A stretch of 64,000 nucleotides of DNA from the NCBI RefSeq assembly GCF_958295425.1, contig NC_081136.1, positions 32,164,843-32,228,842 on the forward strand, in the 5' to 3' direction. The DNA is from Solea solea (lineage: Eukaryota > Chordata > Actinopteri > Pleuronectiformes > Soleidae). The notes below the pieces were generated by a model. The model saw nothing but the letters and a program-made list of their open reading frames with translations, made no database searches and was not told the DNA's origin. Position numbers and translations under genes: made by a program. This document shows, piece by piece, positions 14,101 through 27,125 of this stretch; the first letter of the stretch is position 1; every line of letters starts with the position of its first letter.

Positions 14101-14495
14101 GTTTAAACCATCCATTGTTGTCCACAGAGTATTACCATAAAACAGATAACATATATTTTATGTTAAATATTAAAAAAACAAAACACATCAGCATCAAAAA
14201 AGTATGAAAACATCAAACTGGGGATAGAGATTGAAATTGAAGACATCTGTGCAAAAGCATCACAGTCGAAAACACAACTTCCATCACAAACATCATCATC
14301 ATTCATGTGTACATTTATTATTTTCATGAGCAATGGCTTGTGAGGAGTTACAGCGCTGTTGCAGCAGAAAAAGTGCTGCAGTCAGTTCGAGTTATGTTAG
14401 TATCGATTGCATTCTCATATGTTTTCAATGTTTTTTTTCATAAAATATTTACATACGCACATGTATACACACAATGTTGCTAAATTTACAAACGT

Positions 14496-14509
14496 GTTGC
14501 CTTGGAAAC
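14496..14509. promoter_or_regulatory. X-box (RFX-type) motif
   Basis: GTTGCCTTGGAAAC fits the RFX consensus GTTRCC NN GGNAAC. Confidence 0.4.
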
Positions 14510-15074
14510 ACCGAAGTAGGCTCTCTGCCAGCTAACTAACACAATGGAATTATAGACACGTGTGGTAGGTGTGTGTCCGTGTGTCCGTGGATGTACGTGT
14601 GTGTGTTAGACACAGCAGAGGAATTGTGGGTATGTTCTCTTCATGTGCTGTTGCCTCTCTGTTGTCTCCCTGCCAAAATACAGATTGCTTCAAGATGTAA
14701 GAGTGAGAAAGAGAGCGAGAGGACTTAAAGGAGGAAAAAAAAAATGACAAAGTGAACAAAATGTGAAATAAAATGAAGCGAAGACATCTTGCTACTGCTT
14801 GCTTCACTGAAACCAAACCCTGACAATACACTGGAGACTCACAAATCAACAGCACTGGCTTAAAAGACAACGTCAACCTCCTCCAAGGAGACTATTTAAA
14901 ACAAGCTAAAATGAGCTCAGTGCCATTACATGACTTTATTGCAAAAGCAACATGTTCTTGTGGTTTGTGTATGTGTCTGCAAGAAGCTGTTACATGCAGA
15001 TGACTTGGGGATTGCACAATTTAACCAGAAGTCAGTGGAGTCTTTATCCTGATTAGATTGTTGGATTAGATTAT

Positions 15075-15405
15075 ACGATACACTATGTGCTCAGAAGTAT
15101 GGACAGTCACATCATCATCAGCACTAGCATGCTTAAACATTCAATGCTCTTTGGGATGTAGAAGCTGCAGGAATGTTTCCCCATTCAAACAAGGGCACTG
15201 GTGAAGGTCTGGCTCTCATTTGGTGTTCAATTTCTTCTCAAAAGGTGTTTAATGGATGTGTGTAGGCCATGTTCACCCTCTCTAATTTTGGGATTATTTT
15301 CTTTGTGCATTGGCCAGTGCACCCAAAATCCAAGTTGAAGCTCTTTTCTAAACATCTTTAAATGCTGTTGGATTACGATTTCCCATAACTATGTGTCAAT
15401 ACAGC
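15075..15405 (+). mobile_element. degenerate DNA-transposon copy (teleost repeat starting TACACTAT)
   Basis: ATACACTATGTGCTCAGAAG, CCCATTCAAACAAGGGCACT, GGTGAAGGTCTGGCT, AAAGGTGTTTAATGGATGTG and CTTTGTGCATTGGCCAGTGC occur in the order of a widespread fish repeat (TACACTATATGGCCAAAAGT...). It is strongly diverged with internal deletions. Family identity is from memory and the class is uncertain. Confidence 0.6.
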
Positions 15406-18400
15406 CTCACAAAACTACTTCTTCTTTTTTGTTTTCAGTTCAAGGACTAAGTGTGTGATTGTTTGTCTCATTAATACAGTAGCACACAGCTCAATCTTTA
15501 TAAAAATGATGAGATGGGAACATCAGGAGAAGATAATACATCGCTCAGTCATGTGATTCTTTTGCTACGTTGATTGTTTTACTCGATGATGCTTTTACTC
15601 TGACCTTATCTTTACATATGATTAGTAAGATAACAAATGTGTTGATTGTTGACAAAAACAGTGGTTAGTTGCAGCATTAGTACAGTTAAATTCAAGTTAC
15701 TTCCAGGGTGATTTCTGGGAATAACACTGAAGCAAAGAGTTGAGGAAGCAGAACGGATTAAGTGGTTAGATCAGTAGGGACGACTTGGGCAGGGAAACTG
15801 AATGAATATGAATAAAACTCTCTTGTGGATCTTCACCTCTTGTTGAGTGGCCCTCAAGTAACACACTTAACCCCAGTTGCTTCAGTCAAGCTGCACAGAG
15901 GCCAACAATGGAGGACTGTGGTGACACTGGGCAGCTCCCGAGGGTTAGTGTGTAACATCATGACTACAAAGCAGAGGGGTTGTTGCAAAGGATGTTTTCT
16001 GCTTTTTTGACAATCTGCCCAGATTTTTGGATACAGCGCCAGTATCAATATTTTGGGAGTAAATATTTTGAGCAAATCTTCATTCAGAGACTCAGCGTCA
16101 GGGAAAATAATCTATAACTTTATTTGTCACAGACATCTTATTTTACTGCAGACTTGCTTACATTAACACACTTCCCTCCACCTCTTTATCCCTGTGCTTC
16201 TCTTCATTTTTTACCTTTTATATTCTCCTCTATTTTTGAGAAATAGAGTGGTGGCGGCACGGATACTGTGAATGCGTTTGGGTACCACACTGTGTGTGAG
16301 TGTGAACACCTGGCTTTGTGTGTCTTGTGTGTTTGTCTAGGTGAGTTTGGGGATTAGATGAAGCCCTATAAATCCATGTGTTGAATGCTTATTAACCCTG
16401 GTGCCCTTTACTGTTCTTTTAATGTTTCAGCTTATTACCATGAGAATCTCCTTGCTCCATGCGTGCCTCTTTCTCTCTGATGCACACACACACACACGTG
16501 CAAAAGAGGTGGCCACACGATAAAAGAGCAATTCAAGCAAGTGAAGGATGAAGAAAGAGTCTCTTTGCCATGTTGATGTACTCTGTTTTTGTATCTTATG
16601 CCAAGTACCACATTTTTACACACAATCAAGGATATAAATCCTGCCTATCTCCATTTTCACAGGCACCTACTTCACCTCCACGTCTGTGCACAATCCCCTC
16701 TCTGTCTGCAAAGGCTCCGTGTCACTGAGCTCCACCTTCCCTTCCCTTACCCTTCCCTTACCCCATCAGCCATGTTGGCTCAAGGCAGCCAGCAGGGACC
16801 CTGTCCCTCACGGCAGTTTCCTGCCAGCTGTAGAGAGATTGATGAATCACAGGTTCAATGGCAGCTTCACTGGGGTCTCTGAGAGAGACGGGCTCCATCG
16901 AACACCAAGCAAGCAGAACTAATGTGCTTGCTCTGGAGGAAAAGATGAAGCGATGGAAGGAAAGGTGTACATTTATATCGATGGGTAGACGGACAAATAC
17001 ACACAAATATGTCAGAAAAGTGAGGTGCAGTAGCTGATTTGGAGAAAGCAAAATCAATTTGTTGAAAGACAGACTACATGGGCAAACATCACAGAGCGGA
17101 GGGTTTGATGGAAAGCAAGGCGAACAGTGAATCCATTACAGGAACAGGCAGAACAGTGGATGAAAAACAAAGAGATTTATTATGATCAAGGTGCTGGATT
17201 AAGGTAAGGACAGATAAAGAAAGGGCAGAGGTAATGACTGACATCCCTGCTAAGCATATAGCATGCCAGTTCACTCTTTATTCATTTTTCAGTTAGCATT
17301 TATAAGAACGAGACAGACATGGCTAACTTCGTCATATTGGTCTAGGCTCATAACAGATGAACAATACGATGTCTACAATGTGCTGCCGCTGATCTACAGT
17401 AGGCTTGGAGGATCACATTTCAACCACTTCCTGGGCTCCTTGGGAATCTTGACAACAATCTTCAAGAACTTGAAGGAGTCTGTACCAGAATGGTTGCAGT
17501 TGTGTACATTACCTTTGCATTTATGTGGCCACATAGTCTCCAACATCGCTGCTGCACTCGTCATTGTTTATTTTTAATTTTAACGGTGTAGAATTCAATT
17601 AGGTTTTTCCCCCTCCAAATTGGAGATTGGTGTGTTTTACACAGGGAATACCAATTACTCTCTGACACCTGGACATTCAATAGCTAATGCTATTATCTAA
17701 ATGCATTTATGTCTAGAAATGTTAATGCTAGATTTGGATGTAAGTTTATGGCATATGCTAAGGGAGAGTAAATTGATTTCGCAGATGTTTGATATCATGG
17801 GAGAAGCAGCATTCTAACGTTATTAGAGGTAATCATTAAGTCTCTGAAACCTCTGCTCTATCTTCCCTTCCCTCTGTTCTCTCTCTCCTCGTGTGTTTTA
17901 TTCATTTTCAGCCTCCCTTTTCTTTGTGTTGTTGCTGTTTGTTACTACACTGTTCTGACATTGGTTTGCCCTCATACAGGGACACACAGTGAAGGACAGG
18001 TATGATTGTGAATATGTTTCCATATTGAATTAAATTCTCTCTTCATTTTTTTAGTAAAATCATGACATGTTATCGCCAGATACTTTACAGAGCAAAGACA
18101 AAACCACACAAGGGCAAGATCGCATGGTAGCATAGAGAAGCTACTCGTGTTTGTGTGTCTGCTTTTGTCATTGCGTTAATTCGGGCACAGTTTGTCCTCT
18201 ACTTGGTGACGTATTTCTGTGTTTGGTCATCTTTGTGACATCACCCAGCCATTAGAACACTTCGCCCTCCAGATGTGCGTCCTATAGAGGGGAAAAAAGA
18301 TTCAGGCTGTGGTGGCGACTGTTAGTTGAGAAGTTTGCTTACAGAAAATGCTAAAACAAATGTGTCTTAACATGTTGCCATTAAAGTAATAATGTGCTTT

Positions 18401-20751
18401 ATTTGAACTGGAGGGAATTGTGTCACCGTCCTAGCAGTCTAAAACAGTGACTCATCAAATCTGGGATCTCCTGCTATGTGACTGGCATGTGAGTGTGGCA
18501 CATTACTCCAGAGTGGACTACACGGTGGTATTACAACTTCATACTATTTAGTTTCTGCTGTGATGCTGATTTCATGTTGACTGTGTGCATATAACAAGTA
18601 TTACGTTTGGTTTCAAATTTCATGCCAGTTTGTGCAGCTAAGCAAATTATAACAATGTGAGAATAGTTCATACTTACTGCTGCTTTTATAAGAATTATAG
18701 TTGTTTGTGCAGGCAGCAGAGAATAAGCATAGAGTGTGATAATGACGGAGGGATGGATTGTGAGAGCGGGTCCGGCCAGACTCAGCGGGGGGTTTACATC
18801 ACAACACTGGATGGAAAGTTAATGAGAGGCCAACACAAACACACAGGCCGGGGAAAAAATCCCAAAGGGCTTCTCATGTAGAAAGAAGACACAGCTAAAA
18901 CAAAGGAAGAAAAACAAAAGTTTGTGAGCGGCAGAGGAAGAAATTTAGTGTGTTTTTGGGATTGACTGACAACAGATTGAGGGGAGGGAGGCAGGGAGGG
19001 AGGGAGGAGAGAGAAAGCAGCATGTCCTTGTATCTTTGTGATGTAGTACTGTCTGGCCAAGCAGCGTATGTCTGTGCCTGTATGTTTGTATTTGTCTGAC
19101 AGTCCAATATCCATTATCATTCATGGCTCATCATACACTGACTCAACACGCACACGCACACACGGACAGTGACGGCAAGGGTAGAGAGAGACGGCAAGGA
19201 GACAGTGAGGGACCTCATGAGAAACCAGACTAATAATTATATTACACCATTTTTGTCCCTCCCCCTCTGTCTTCCTATCTTTATATTCATGTTTCTATGT
19301 CCCTCCTTACTTTATTTAGACTGCTAGAGTGTAGAGAGTATCATGTGTGACACTGAATGACGATTTTGTTAGTGTCGCTAATGTGAATGGCTCACACTCA
19401 CACAAGCATAGTTAACCAGGTTTTCAGTTTTACCAAAATTCCAGAACCAGAATCATGAAACAAACGTCAAAGCAGAAAGATATAAGGTATTTTTATTCAC
19501 CCCTAACAACTAAGAGCTGTTTTCAGAACATGAATCAATATTTTTTGGATGGTTGATGACTCTTTGAAGGTAAATACTGGATGGGGCAAACATTTGGGGT
19601 AAATATGTTGGGTTTTGGACAGTTGGGTCTAATAAAGCCCACATTTATTTGAAGATGTATTTGAGCGTTTTCTACAGTTTGTTCACAAGCTGTACATTAC
19701 TGGATCATCGCAGCTGTCCATCGCCGACCTGTTGTTCCCTTTCTCACAAGTACAAGTAGCACCTCCTTATCTCTTTATTTTATGGCTTCTTTCTGCTGTT
19801 CCGCAGACCTGAAAACGACCTATTGTTTTCTTCTGCTGTAGTAACTTTAATTGGACGTTCGTGTCAATAACAATAAACGTGTATGGATCTCACTGAGAGA
19901 AGCTGCTTGTTTTTTAGATTGGTTACACAAACAACACCTCATCATTTTATATTACAGTACTGCAAAGTCTAGGCAGCATCATTTTTATTCTAGCAGCCGT
20001 GATCAGGGTCACAAACAGCTCTATTTCTATCCCAAAACCAGAGGTTAATGAAATAAACATTGAAGGAGAAAGAAAGGTATTTTTATTCTTCATTTTGTCC
20101 ACACCCCCCAATAAAATACTGAGATACTGCAGGGTGAACTCAAGAGTAGTCTTAAGTGCTTTAAAGGACACGTCAGCTCACACTTACCTGAGTAAGGATT
20201 TTTAAGTTAGAGTAAGGATAACAGTGATGAATTTGGTCAAAACAAAAGGTGGACACTCACACAACCCACACACCAGAGTAAGCTCTGAATCATTATGTTG
20301 TTGTACAAAAAGACATCCATACACAATAGTTGGACTTTAGCTGAATCACTAAAAGCGCAGACCAGCTGAAAGTCACACATCACCAAAAACACGAAAACAC
20401 TTTTCTTTTTTTTTCCAATGTAACAATCTAGACAAAGTTTATGGAAGTTGGAACCATCGTTGTGACACCCAACTGTCACAAATATCTTTCTTGTTTCTCT
20501 AATGTTGTAAATGGTCAAGCATTGTTAGGGCAGGCAGAGACAGATGAAAGTTACATCATTCTAGTGTTTGATGATTCATTTTCCATTTGTCTAAACTTTA
20601 TTTTTTTATTTTTTCTTTTAAACAAACTCATCTTTTATCTTTATTCCCTCACTTTTTTGTCTGTCTCTCTTCCATACCAGTTTTCTCCCCATTTACTGTC
20701 ATCCTCTGTCCTCTGTCTGCACACCACAGGATTTCTTTATTTACTGTGTTG

Positions 20752-20780
<29 letters not shown>
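20752..20780. repeat. (CA)n microsatellite
   Basis: A perfect CA tract of 29 nt. Confidence 0.9.
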
Positions 20781-20784
<4 letters not shown>

Positions 20785-21398
20785 GCGTGGCACATGCACA
20801 GAGGTGTCCCCTAATTATGCAGTATAGACTGGTGACTGTGGGTGTTGAATTTCTGTGTGGTCTGAGATAGTGAGTTATGACTGAAGTGTGTGTGTGTGTG
20901 TGTGTGTTTTATGTGGTTTAATGATGGCCATGACTGTACGGTATGTAACAGGGTCACAAGCTACATCCATTATGTTGCCCCCAACTGAGCTGAAAGGGAA
21001 AGTGTAGGTGGTGTGTGTGTGTGTGCGTGTGCTTTGTTATGCCTTTGATCTGGGAAATGCATACACAAACTGCTCAAAAACAGAACAGAGTGTCCGTCTT
21101 AATCCATGTGGCTTGTGAAAACTTATTCTATGTCTTCATACTTTTAAGCGAGAGGAGGAAAGAAAAGACGGTGTTCAACCCAGGATCATACAGTTTTTTT
21201 TTTGTTTTTTTATCTGGCTTTGCTGTTGCATTAGGGAACACTACAGACCCTTTTGTATACAGAGCAGAGCCCGGTGGACTCGCTCGGAATCTCATAATGC
21301 ACAAGGAGAGTGATGCTATCATAAGTTATGTTTAGGGAGAAATCATAACGTGATGATGCCGAGTGTGCCTGACGAATAAATCAGCATAACCAGTCGGT

Positions 21399-21437
<39 letters not shown>
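21399..21437. repeat. (GCA)13 trinucleotide repeat
   Basis: Thirteen uninterrupted GCA (CAG/CTG) units lie within the long intron, outside any exon. CAG/CTG tracts form hairpins and are prone to length change. Confidence 0.95.
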
Positions 21438-21438
<1 letters not shown>

Positions 21439-24400
21439 GAATGATCAGAGCCGAGTGAGTGAGAGTGAGCATGTCAGATTATATAAACTGAGTAAGCTGA
21501 TATTGATCAGCTGATTGTGTGTTGGTGTGCGTGTGCGTGTGTGTGACTTCAGTGCTCGGCCTGAATTAATGTGATGCTCCACAGGTTTTCTCAGGTTTTT
21601 TCCCCCCGTTGTGTTTTCTCCATCACCATCTCTCTCCCTCTCCACATTTTTTTAGTATCACATTGCACTCTTTTTTTTCCCCACTCTGTGTCTCTAACGT
21701 CCTGGTCTGTTTTTTGTACGTCGGTGAAACTGTCTCTTATTTATTGGGACCAGATGCTTGCGTTTCAATACTGATCAGTATCTGTTTTGGATATTAGACT
21801 CGCAAACACAAGTTATACACGGCTGTAACATTTAATTGCTTGGTTGAGTTGTTGGCAGAAAATGAAGTGGTTTTTGATGAGATATCCTGGAAGGGCCATG
21901 GATTCTGTGCTCTAATGTAATTTTAGGTTTATTATAATAACTATAATAGAGCATTTAGCTGATGCTGTGTTTGGCCACAACATGGGATGGACATTTTCCA
22001 CAGTTTAGGAAGAATACCTACGTACTGCATAATGCAGTGGACAAACGCACATCATCACAGCTTTCGACAAGTGTTGAAAGCTGCCTATGCCACCTTCCCA
22101 TGCTTGAGGGAGGTGGTAGAGTTTGGTTTTGTTGAGGTTAAAGGAGACAAAGTGACGAGATTTCCCGAGGATTTAATTTTGTTCCCGTCCATTCTCGTTA
22201 ATAACCTTGTCCTCCTTGTCCCCTTCAGCCGTTCTTTCCATCTCTCCCGTTTTGCTCTCCCCCTCGTTCTCACCTGTCAGCTAATACGTGCGTGAATAAA
22301 ATCAAATACAGTGTGTTGAATACCAGCAAAAAAACGAGTTGGTAACCTTTCTTTTCTGTCCCCTCACTACCCTTATCTTAATTACCTTCTTTTTTTTCCC
22401 ATTTAACTTTTCACTGTCTTGAAGTTATATATGTGTCTTTTTTATTGCTTGTGGGTAACAGTGCTACTATGGTAACAGCAGGGGAGTGGGTGTTAGCAGC
22501 TAATCCTATTTGGGTGTCATGGTGGCATTGCTATGCCAGTGGGAGAGCTGCACAAGCTTTCTTCTCTTCAATCATATGATTCATTCCTAAGGATTTGGGA
22601 GGTCAGGGGAGAAGATTCTTTGTTTTTCACTCAAGTCAGAGTTCATTTAAAGCCATCGTTGTTGAGTTCCTCTGTTTCTGAACTTGAATATTTGCATTAA
22701 ATTCAGTAAAGATATACAACAAAAACAAAAGGTTCAGTTTAGTTGACTTGAGCTTACACTGTAAGTCTAATAGTCTTATAATGAAACCATGTGTTGTTAC
22801 AGACGGGAATCGCTATTGAATACACCTGCTGTGTGGAATTATTGGCTTATCATTTACAATTCTCTTAAAGCAATGGATTCACACCTTAAAGGTAATTTTC
22901 TTTAACACACATGCACAGACACACATACAGTATATATATACACACATACACACACACACACACACATCGATGCTCACACCGATGTCCGTGTTTTCCCATT
23001 GTATCTCTCCGTGTCTCTATTTTCACTCAGTCGTGCTCTGGTCTCGCTCTACTGGACATTAACCAGGGGAAGAATGATGGAGCAATTCTCAACATGTACA
23101 CAAACACAGTCATTGAGAGGCAGGGATTTCCAGTGCTCTGCAGGGAGAGGGAATGGTGTGTTTAGTTGTGATAGGAGCAATGCAACCCATTCAACATGGA
23201 GAGAGAGCAAAAGTGGATGAATGGCTTATTATCATCCAGGAGAAACTTTATCTCTGCAAGATATTTGAGACATTGAGAAGAAGACTGCAAAAAAACCCAC
23301 CAGGACTTACAAGTAAATTGTGTTTCATAAATGGTCATAAATCACTATCACAAAGAGCTAGCGTGCAAATCAGTTTTGCGTATTGCATCATTTGCCTTCT
23401 ATAAATGGCCATTTGCAAAATATAGGGTTGATTTAATATACTGCACTATGCATTGCCTACACTCACACGGCTCTAGGTCCATCCTGCATCATATCAAAAG
23501 AGACCATAATGTCAGTACTGTGGGATTGACACACATGCACATATGTGACAAATACAGTGTTTGATCTCAGTAGGGAAAAAGCTAGGAGGCAAAATGCAGT
23601 CCCCTCTTGCATGCAGCAAATTGTCACTGTGTGTGTTGTTAATCAGGGCTGTTGATGATTGTGTAAGTCCTTCATCTATCATTTTTATGATTTTTTTTTG
23701 TGCAAAAAGACTGTGTATGTGCATGTAAGAAAATAATACAATTATGCCCTATTATACGGAAGAGATGGAGTTCTGGGAATGTTGTAATTGGAATTGCTGG
23801 AATCTCATTTAGTTTGCCACTAGATATAAATCTGGTTGGCGATTCAAATGTAGACCTCATTCAGGTTGCCTATCAGCAAGTGTTTGATTACAGTCTTTTT
23901 CTGACACCAGGACTGTTCCCATTTCTTTTATTTGTCTCCGTGATTGTTCTGTTAGTTCAACCCTTTCATTCAACCCACTCTTCCTGTGAATGTAGACAGG
24001 ATAGTTGACTGGGAGCACAGGGAGAGACACGGAGAAGACCAACAAGGATAAGAAAGAGACCAAATAATGAATGAGTTAACAATGTAGTCTTGTTATACAA
24101 CCTGCTGCACTTTTTCCTCTTTTCTTTGCAGTTTCTTTTACTTTTAATAAAAGATCAACCTAAGGGAAGTGATAGATGACTCCAACACTCGCACATACAC
24201 ATGCACACTCCATACCATGAGTCACACAGTGACTTTCAGAGTATAGTAATCTATCTTGTCCTTTCAGTTTAGTGAACTTTATGTGCTGCAGTGATCTGTG
24301 TGCTTATGTGTCACTTCACTTTGTCTTCATTTGTGCCACTGCTTGTGTCTGACTCCATATGGAAATCAGTGCATGTAAGAGGCTGTGTGTGTGTGTGTGT

Positions 24401-24574
24401 TTGCGCATAGAGAACTTCAAACAATGCAGCCAACTCATGTCAATCACCTCATGAGTATTTAATGATCTGACCAAACCATTCAATACACTCACAATAGAGA
24501 CATGTGTCAGGTGTCCGTGTTGATGGTGGTAATTTCATGTAGTTAAGGTGTTCAAATAGCAAATTCTAGTATAC

Positions 24575-24780
24575 CAGAACCTTGTCCTAATAAGGCAGAA
24601 CTTCATTTCTGAGGAACTGGTCAAGTTAAGGGCTGAGATTTGAAATGTGGTTAGGATTAGGCATTAACTTGTTATGGTTAAGGTAGGGGGTAGTGCTTTG
24701 TTTAGGCTGTCCAAATGAATGGAAGTCAATGCAATGTCTTAAGATGAATAGTGCAAACCTGTGTGTGTGCGTGTATAGAA
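24575..24780. repeat. dispersed repeat family R1, copy 2
   Basis: It shares GGCTGTCCAAATGAATGGAA and GTCAATGCAA with the copy at 31.5 kb (one mismatch), and GGTTAGGATTAGGCATTAAC with the style of copy 1. It ends at a short GT tract. Confidence 0.65.
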
Positions 24781-24965
24781 TCTTAAGCACTGACCACAGA
24801 GAAACCGGGAGGCAGAGTTTTAGTGAACAGAACATAGAGGCTTTGATTTTATCATTTCCTGACTGTAAATTTCATTAAATCAATTCCTCAGCCGTTTGCC
24901 ACAGGAAGCAAATATGCGTATACCTCTGCATCATTTGCAGGATTTCTCAGTCCCAGTCTTGGGGT

Positions 24966-25124
24966 CCCACTGCCCTGCATGTTTCGGATGTTTTCTCTGC
25001 TCCAACAGACCGGACTCAAATGGTCAGCTTGTCATCAAGCTCTGCAAAAGCCTGATAATGACCTACTCATTTGAATCAGGTGTACTGGAGCAGGGGAAAC
25101 ATCTAACACATGTAGAGCAGTGGG
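24966..25124. mobile_element. palindromic non-autonomous DNA transposon (MITE)
   Basis: About 60-bp imperfect inverted arms: CCCACTGCCCTGCATGTTTC...CTGCTCCAACAG on the left, and the complement of CTGGAGCAGGGGAAACATCT...GAGCAGTGGG on the right. The words (CTGCTCCAACAC, GATTCAAATGA) are those of a common vertebrate hAT-like MITE. The open frame across it is spurious. Confidence 0.7.
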
Positions 25125-26579
25125 TTAAACCCCGGATTAAAGTGTATGATATGGTGTGTTATGACATTTTGTTTGCCGCCAAAGTACATTTTTATAGCGT
25201 ATACATGAACAGCTTAGTGTGCTGAATCTTTTTACACCTCATACTATTCAGGTCTTTTACTTTATCAGTGTGTGTGTGTGTTTGTGTGTGTGTGGTGACT
25301 GCACAGCATTGGTCTCATTGCCAGTGCGGCAGGAGGTAGAATAAGTCGTGATAAGTCAGGACAGACACACACACACACACACACACCAGAATGCATTTAC
25401 CGCATACAGGAAGAAAAACAAGTGTACTGTTCACCGGGATGAATGAATGACTTTAAACCAAGAAAGAAAATCTTATTTATCTCCCATTTCATTTTGTATT
25501 TGTCTTTATTCAGTATCTCACTATCTTTTTTTTTGCTGTTTCTTGCTTTATATCCTCCTCCTCTCTCAAGGGTACCAGCTATCGTCCCCCCTTAGGCGCC
25601 AGGTAGCATACTCACCTTCTCACATTAATGCACACACTCACTAATACACACCCTGCTGGCTGTCTGTATGAGATGATTTATGCTCCTGTGTTCTTATATT
25701 TTTAGACCCATTTCTCAGTGTTTCTTCCTCTTCTCTCCTCTTCCTCTGTTTTGAATTCTTTCTTCTCGCTCTCTCTCGCTCTGCAATTTTTTTTGTCCAG
25801 TTTTTCCACACCTCATTCTTTATTTGCAGACATGTTTGATTTACTGTCAGGATTTTATTCTGTGGGTGTTGGGTGATAGGGCCCTATATCTGAGTGGTGG
25901 TGACCTGTCCTGGGTGTTTCCCATGTCTTCCTCCCTCTGGCTTCAGACCTATAGGTCAGGAAAAGCAGCTTCCCCCAGGGGATCAATCAAGTATTTCTGA
26001 TTTTGAGTCAGAATAAAGCAAATCAATGAAACATGTTGGTAGTATAGCTCTGTGATTGTCTGTTTTCTCTGACACAGTTCACCAGGGATCGGGCTTGTTG
26101 ACAGGGAGGCTGAACCTGGAGGTGGGCAGATTACAGGTTTCTTTGTTTGTGCATGTGTGGGAACAAGAGAAAGAGAAATTGATGAAGGAAGAAATAAATA
26201 GCTTCTGACATTTTCAGTGTGAGACAAAGACAAACTGAGAAAGCATGTGGCATTTTTTTTGGGTGAGATTTGTTGATGGAAATTCTATTACCAATTAATA
26301 TTCCCCTTGGCTTTTTCACTGTCTTCGGGCCATGGATTCACACATGGAGTCACACCTTCTTCTCAAAAGCTGCCCTTGAAAAAAATAGACAAAATGGCTA
26401 CAACAGGTAGCTAACGCATTTTGTTCTGTAGAAGAAGAAGAAATGTGTTTGTGAAAAGACAGACATAATGAAGTCACCAGCAAAACTAGTCAATAATTAA
26501 TAGTTTTTTTGTGTTATTTTGTCAAAATACCACAAATAAAATCCTTCCTTTCTTTCTTTCTTGACACGTGACACTGCCT

Positions 26580-26592
26580 GTTGCCTGGAAAC
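26580..26592. promoter_or_regulatory. X-box (RFX-type) motif
   Basis: GTTGCCTGGAAAC is an RFX-like site with a one-base spacer. Confidence 0.35.
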
Positions 26593-26689
26593 AGGACTTT
26601 GTGTCTTTAGGTAAACTTTAATACTCCGACGACTGGTGGAAACATGCAGGAAAAAAAAGGGAAAAAAAGCAATGGTTTTATTAACTGTG

Positions 26690-26850
26690 AGTGACTAGAG
26701 CAAGTCGTCTTTCAACATGAAAGTCGAGGATTCGATTCTACATGCCCCCGATCAAAACACTTAATCCCAAGGTGATAATAATAATGATAACAATACATTT
26801 TATTATCGGTGCCTTTCTCGACACTCGAGATCACCTTACATACAATGCAA
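26690..26850 (+). mobile_element. tRNA-derived SINE-like remnant and adjoining dispersed repeat
   Basis: CTAGAGCAAGTCGTCTTTCA and GGATTCGATTCT resemble the A/B-box region of a widespread fish repeat, followed by an ATCAAAACACTTAATCCC motif and then AATACATTTTATTATCGGTG. It is degenerate and not a functional tRNA gene. Confidence 0.5.
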
Positions 26851-26934
26851 ACACATAATAAGGATGTGAATGGGTATGAAGTTGTCATTTTTTAAATATT
26901 GCAGTCTAATATGGCCACACAGCACTTGCGTTGG

Positions 26935-27125
26935 AGTGGAGTTTGCGTGTTTCCTCCCACAGGAACAAAAACATGCAGAGGTTAATTGGACACTCTAGAT
27001 TTACCATCGACGTGAGTGGGAATGATTGTTCATTTCTGTACGTGTGCTCTGCGGTGGACCAGCGACCTGTCCAGGTCTGGTGGCCTCCATGACCCTCATG
27101 TGTCTCAGCTGCAGCACATGGTCGC
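26935..27125 (-). mobile_element. second copy of the same teleost interspersed repeat, antisense
   Basis: It reads on the plus strand as the reverse complement of the 7.1-7.4 kb family: GGAGTTTGCGTGTTTCCTCC, AAAACATGCAGAGGTTAATT and GGACCAGCGACCTGTCCAGG. It covers the central part of the element. The open frames crossing it are not genes. Confidence 0.7.

Noticed and set aside
24896..25225. 109-codon open frame on the plus strand
   Set aside because: It lies across a palindromic MITE and shows no protein similarity that I recognise, so it is a by-product of the repeat.
26700..26760. tRNA gene
   Set aside because: A B-box-like GGATTCGATTC is present, but no cloverleaf or acceptor stem can be formed. 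It fits a SINE-like repeat remnant.
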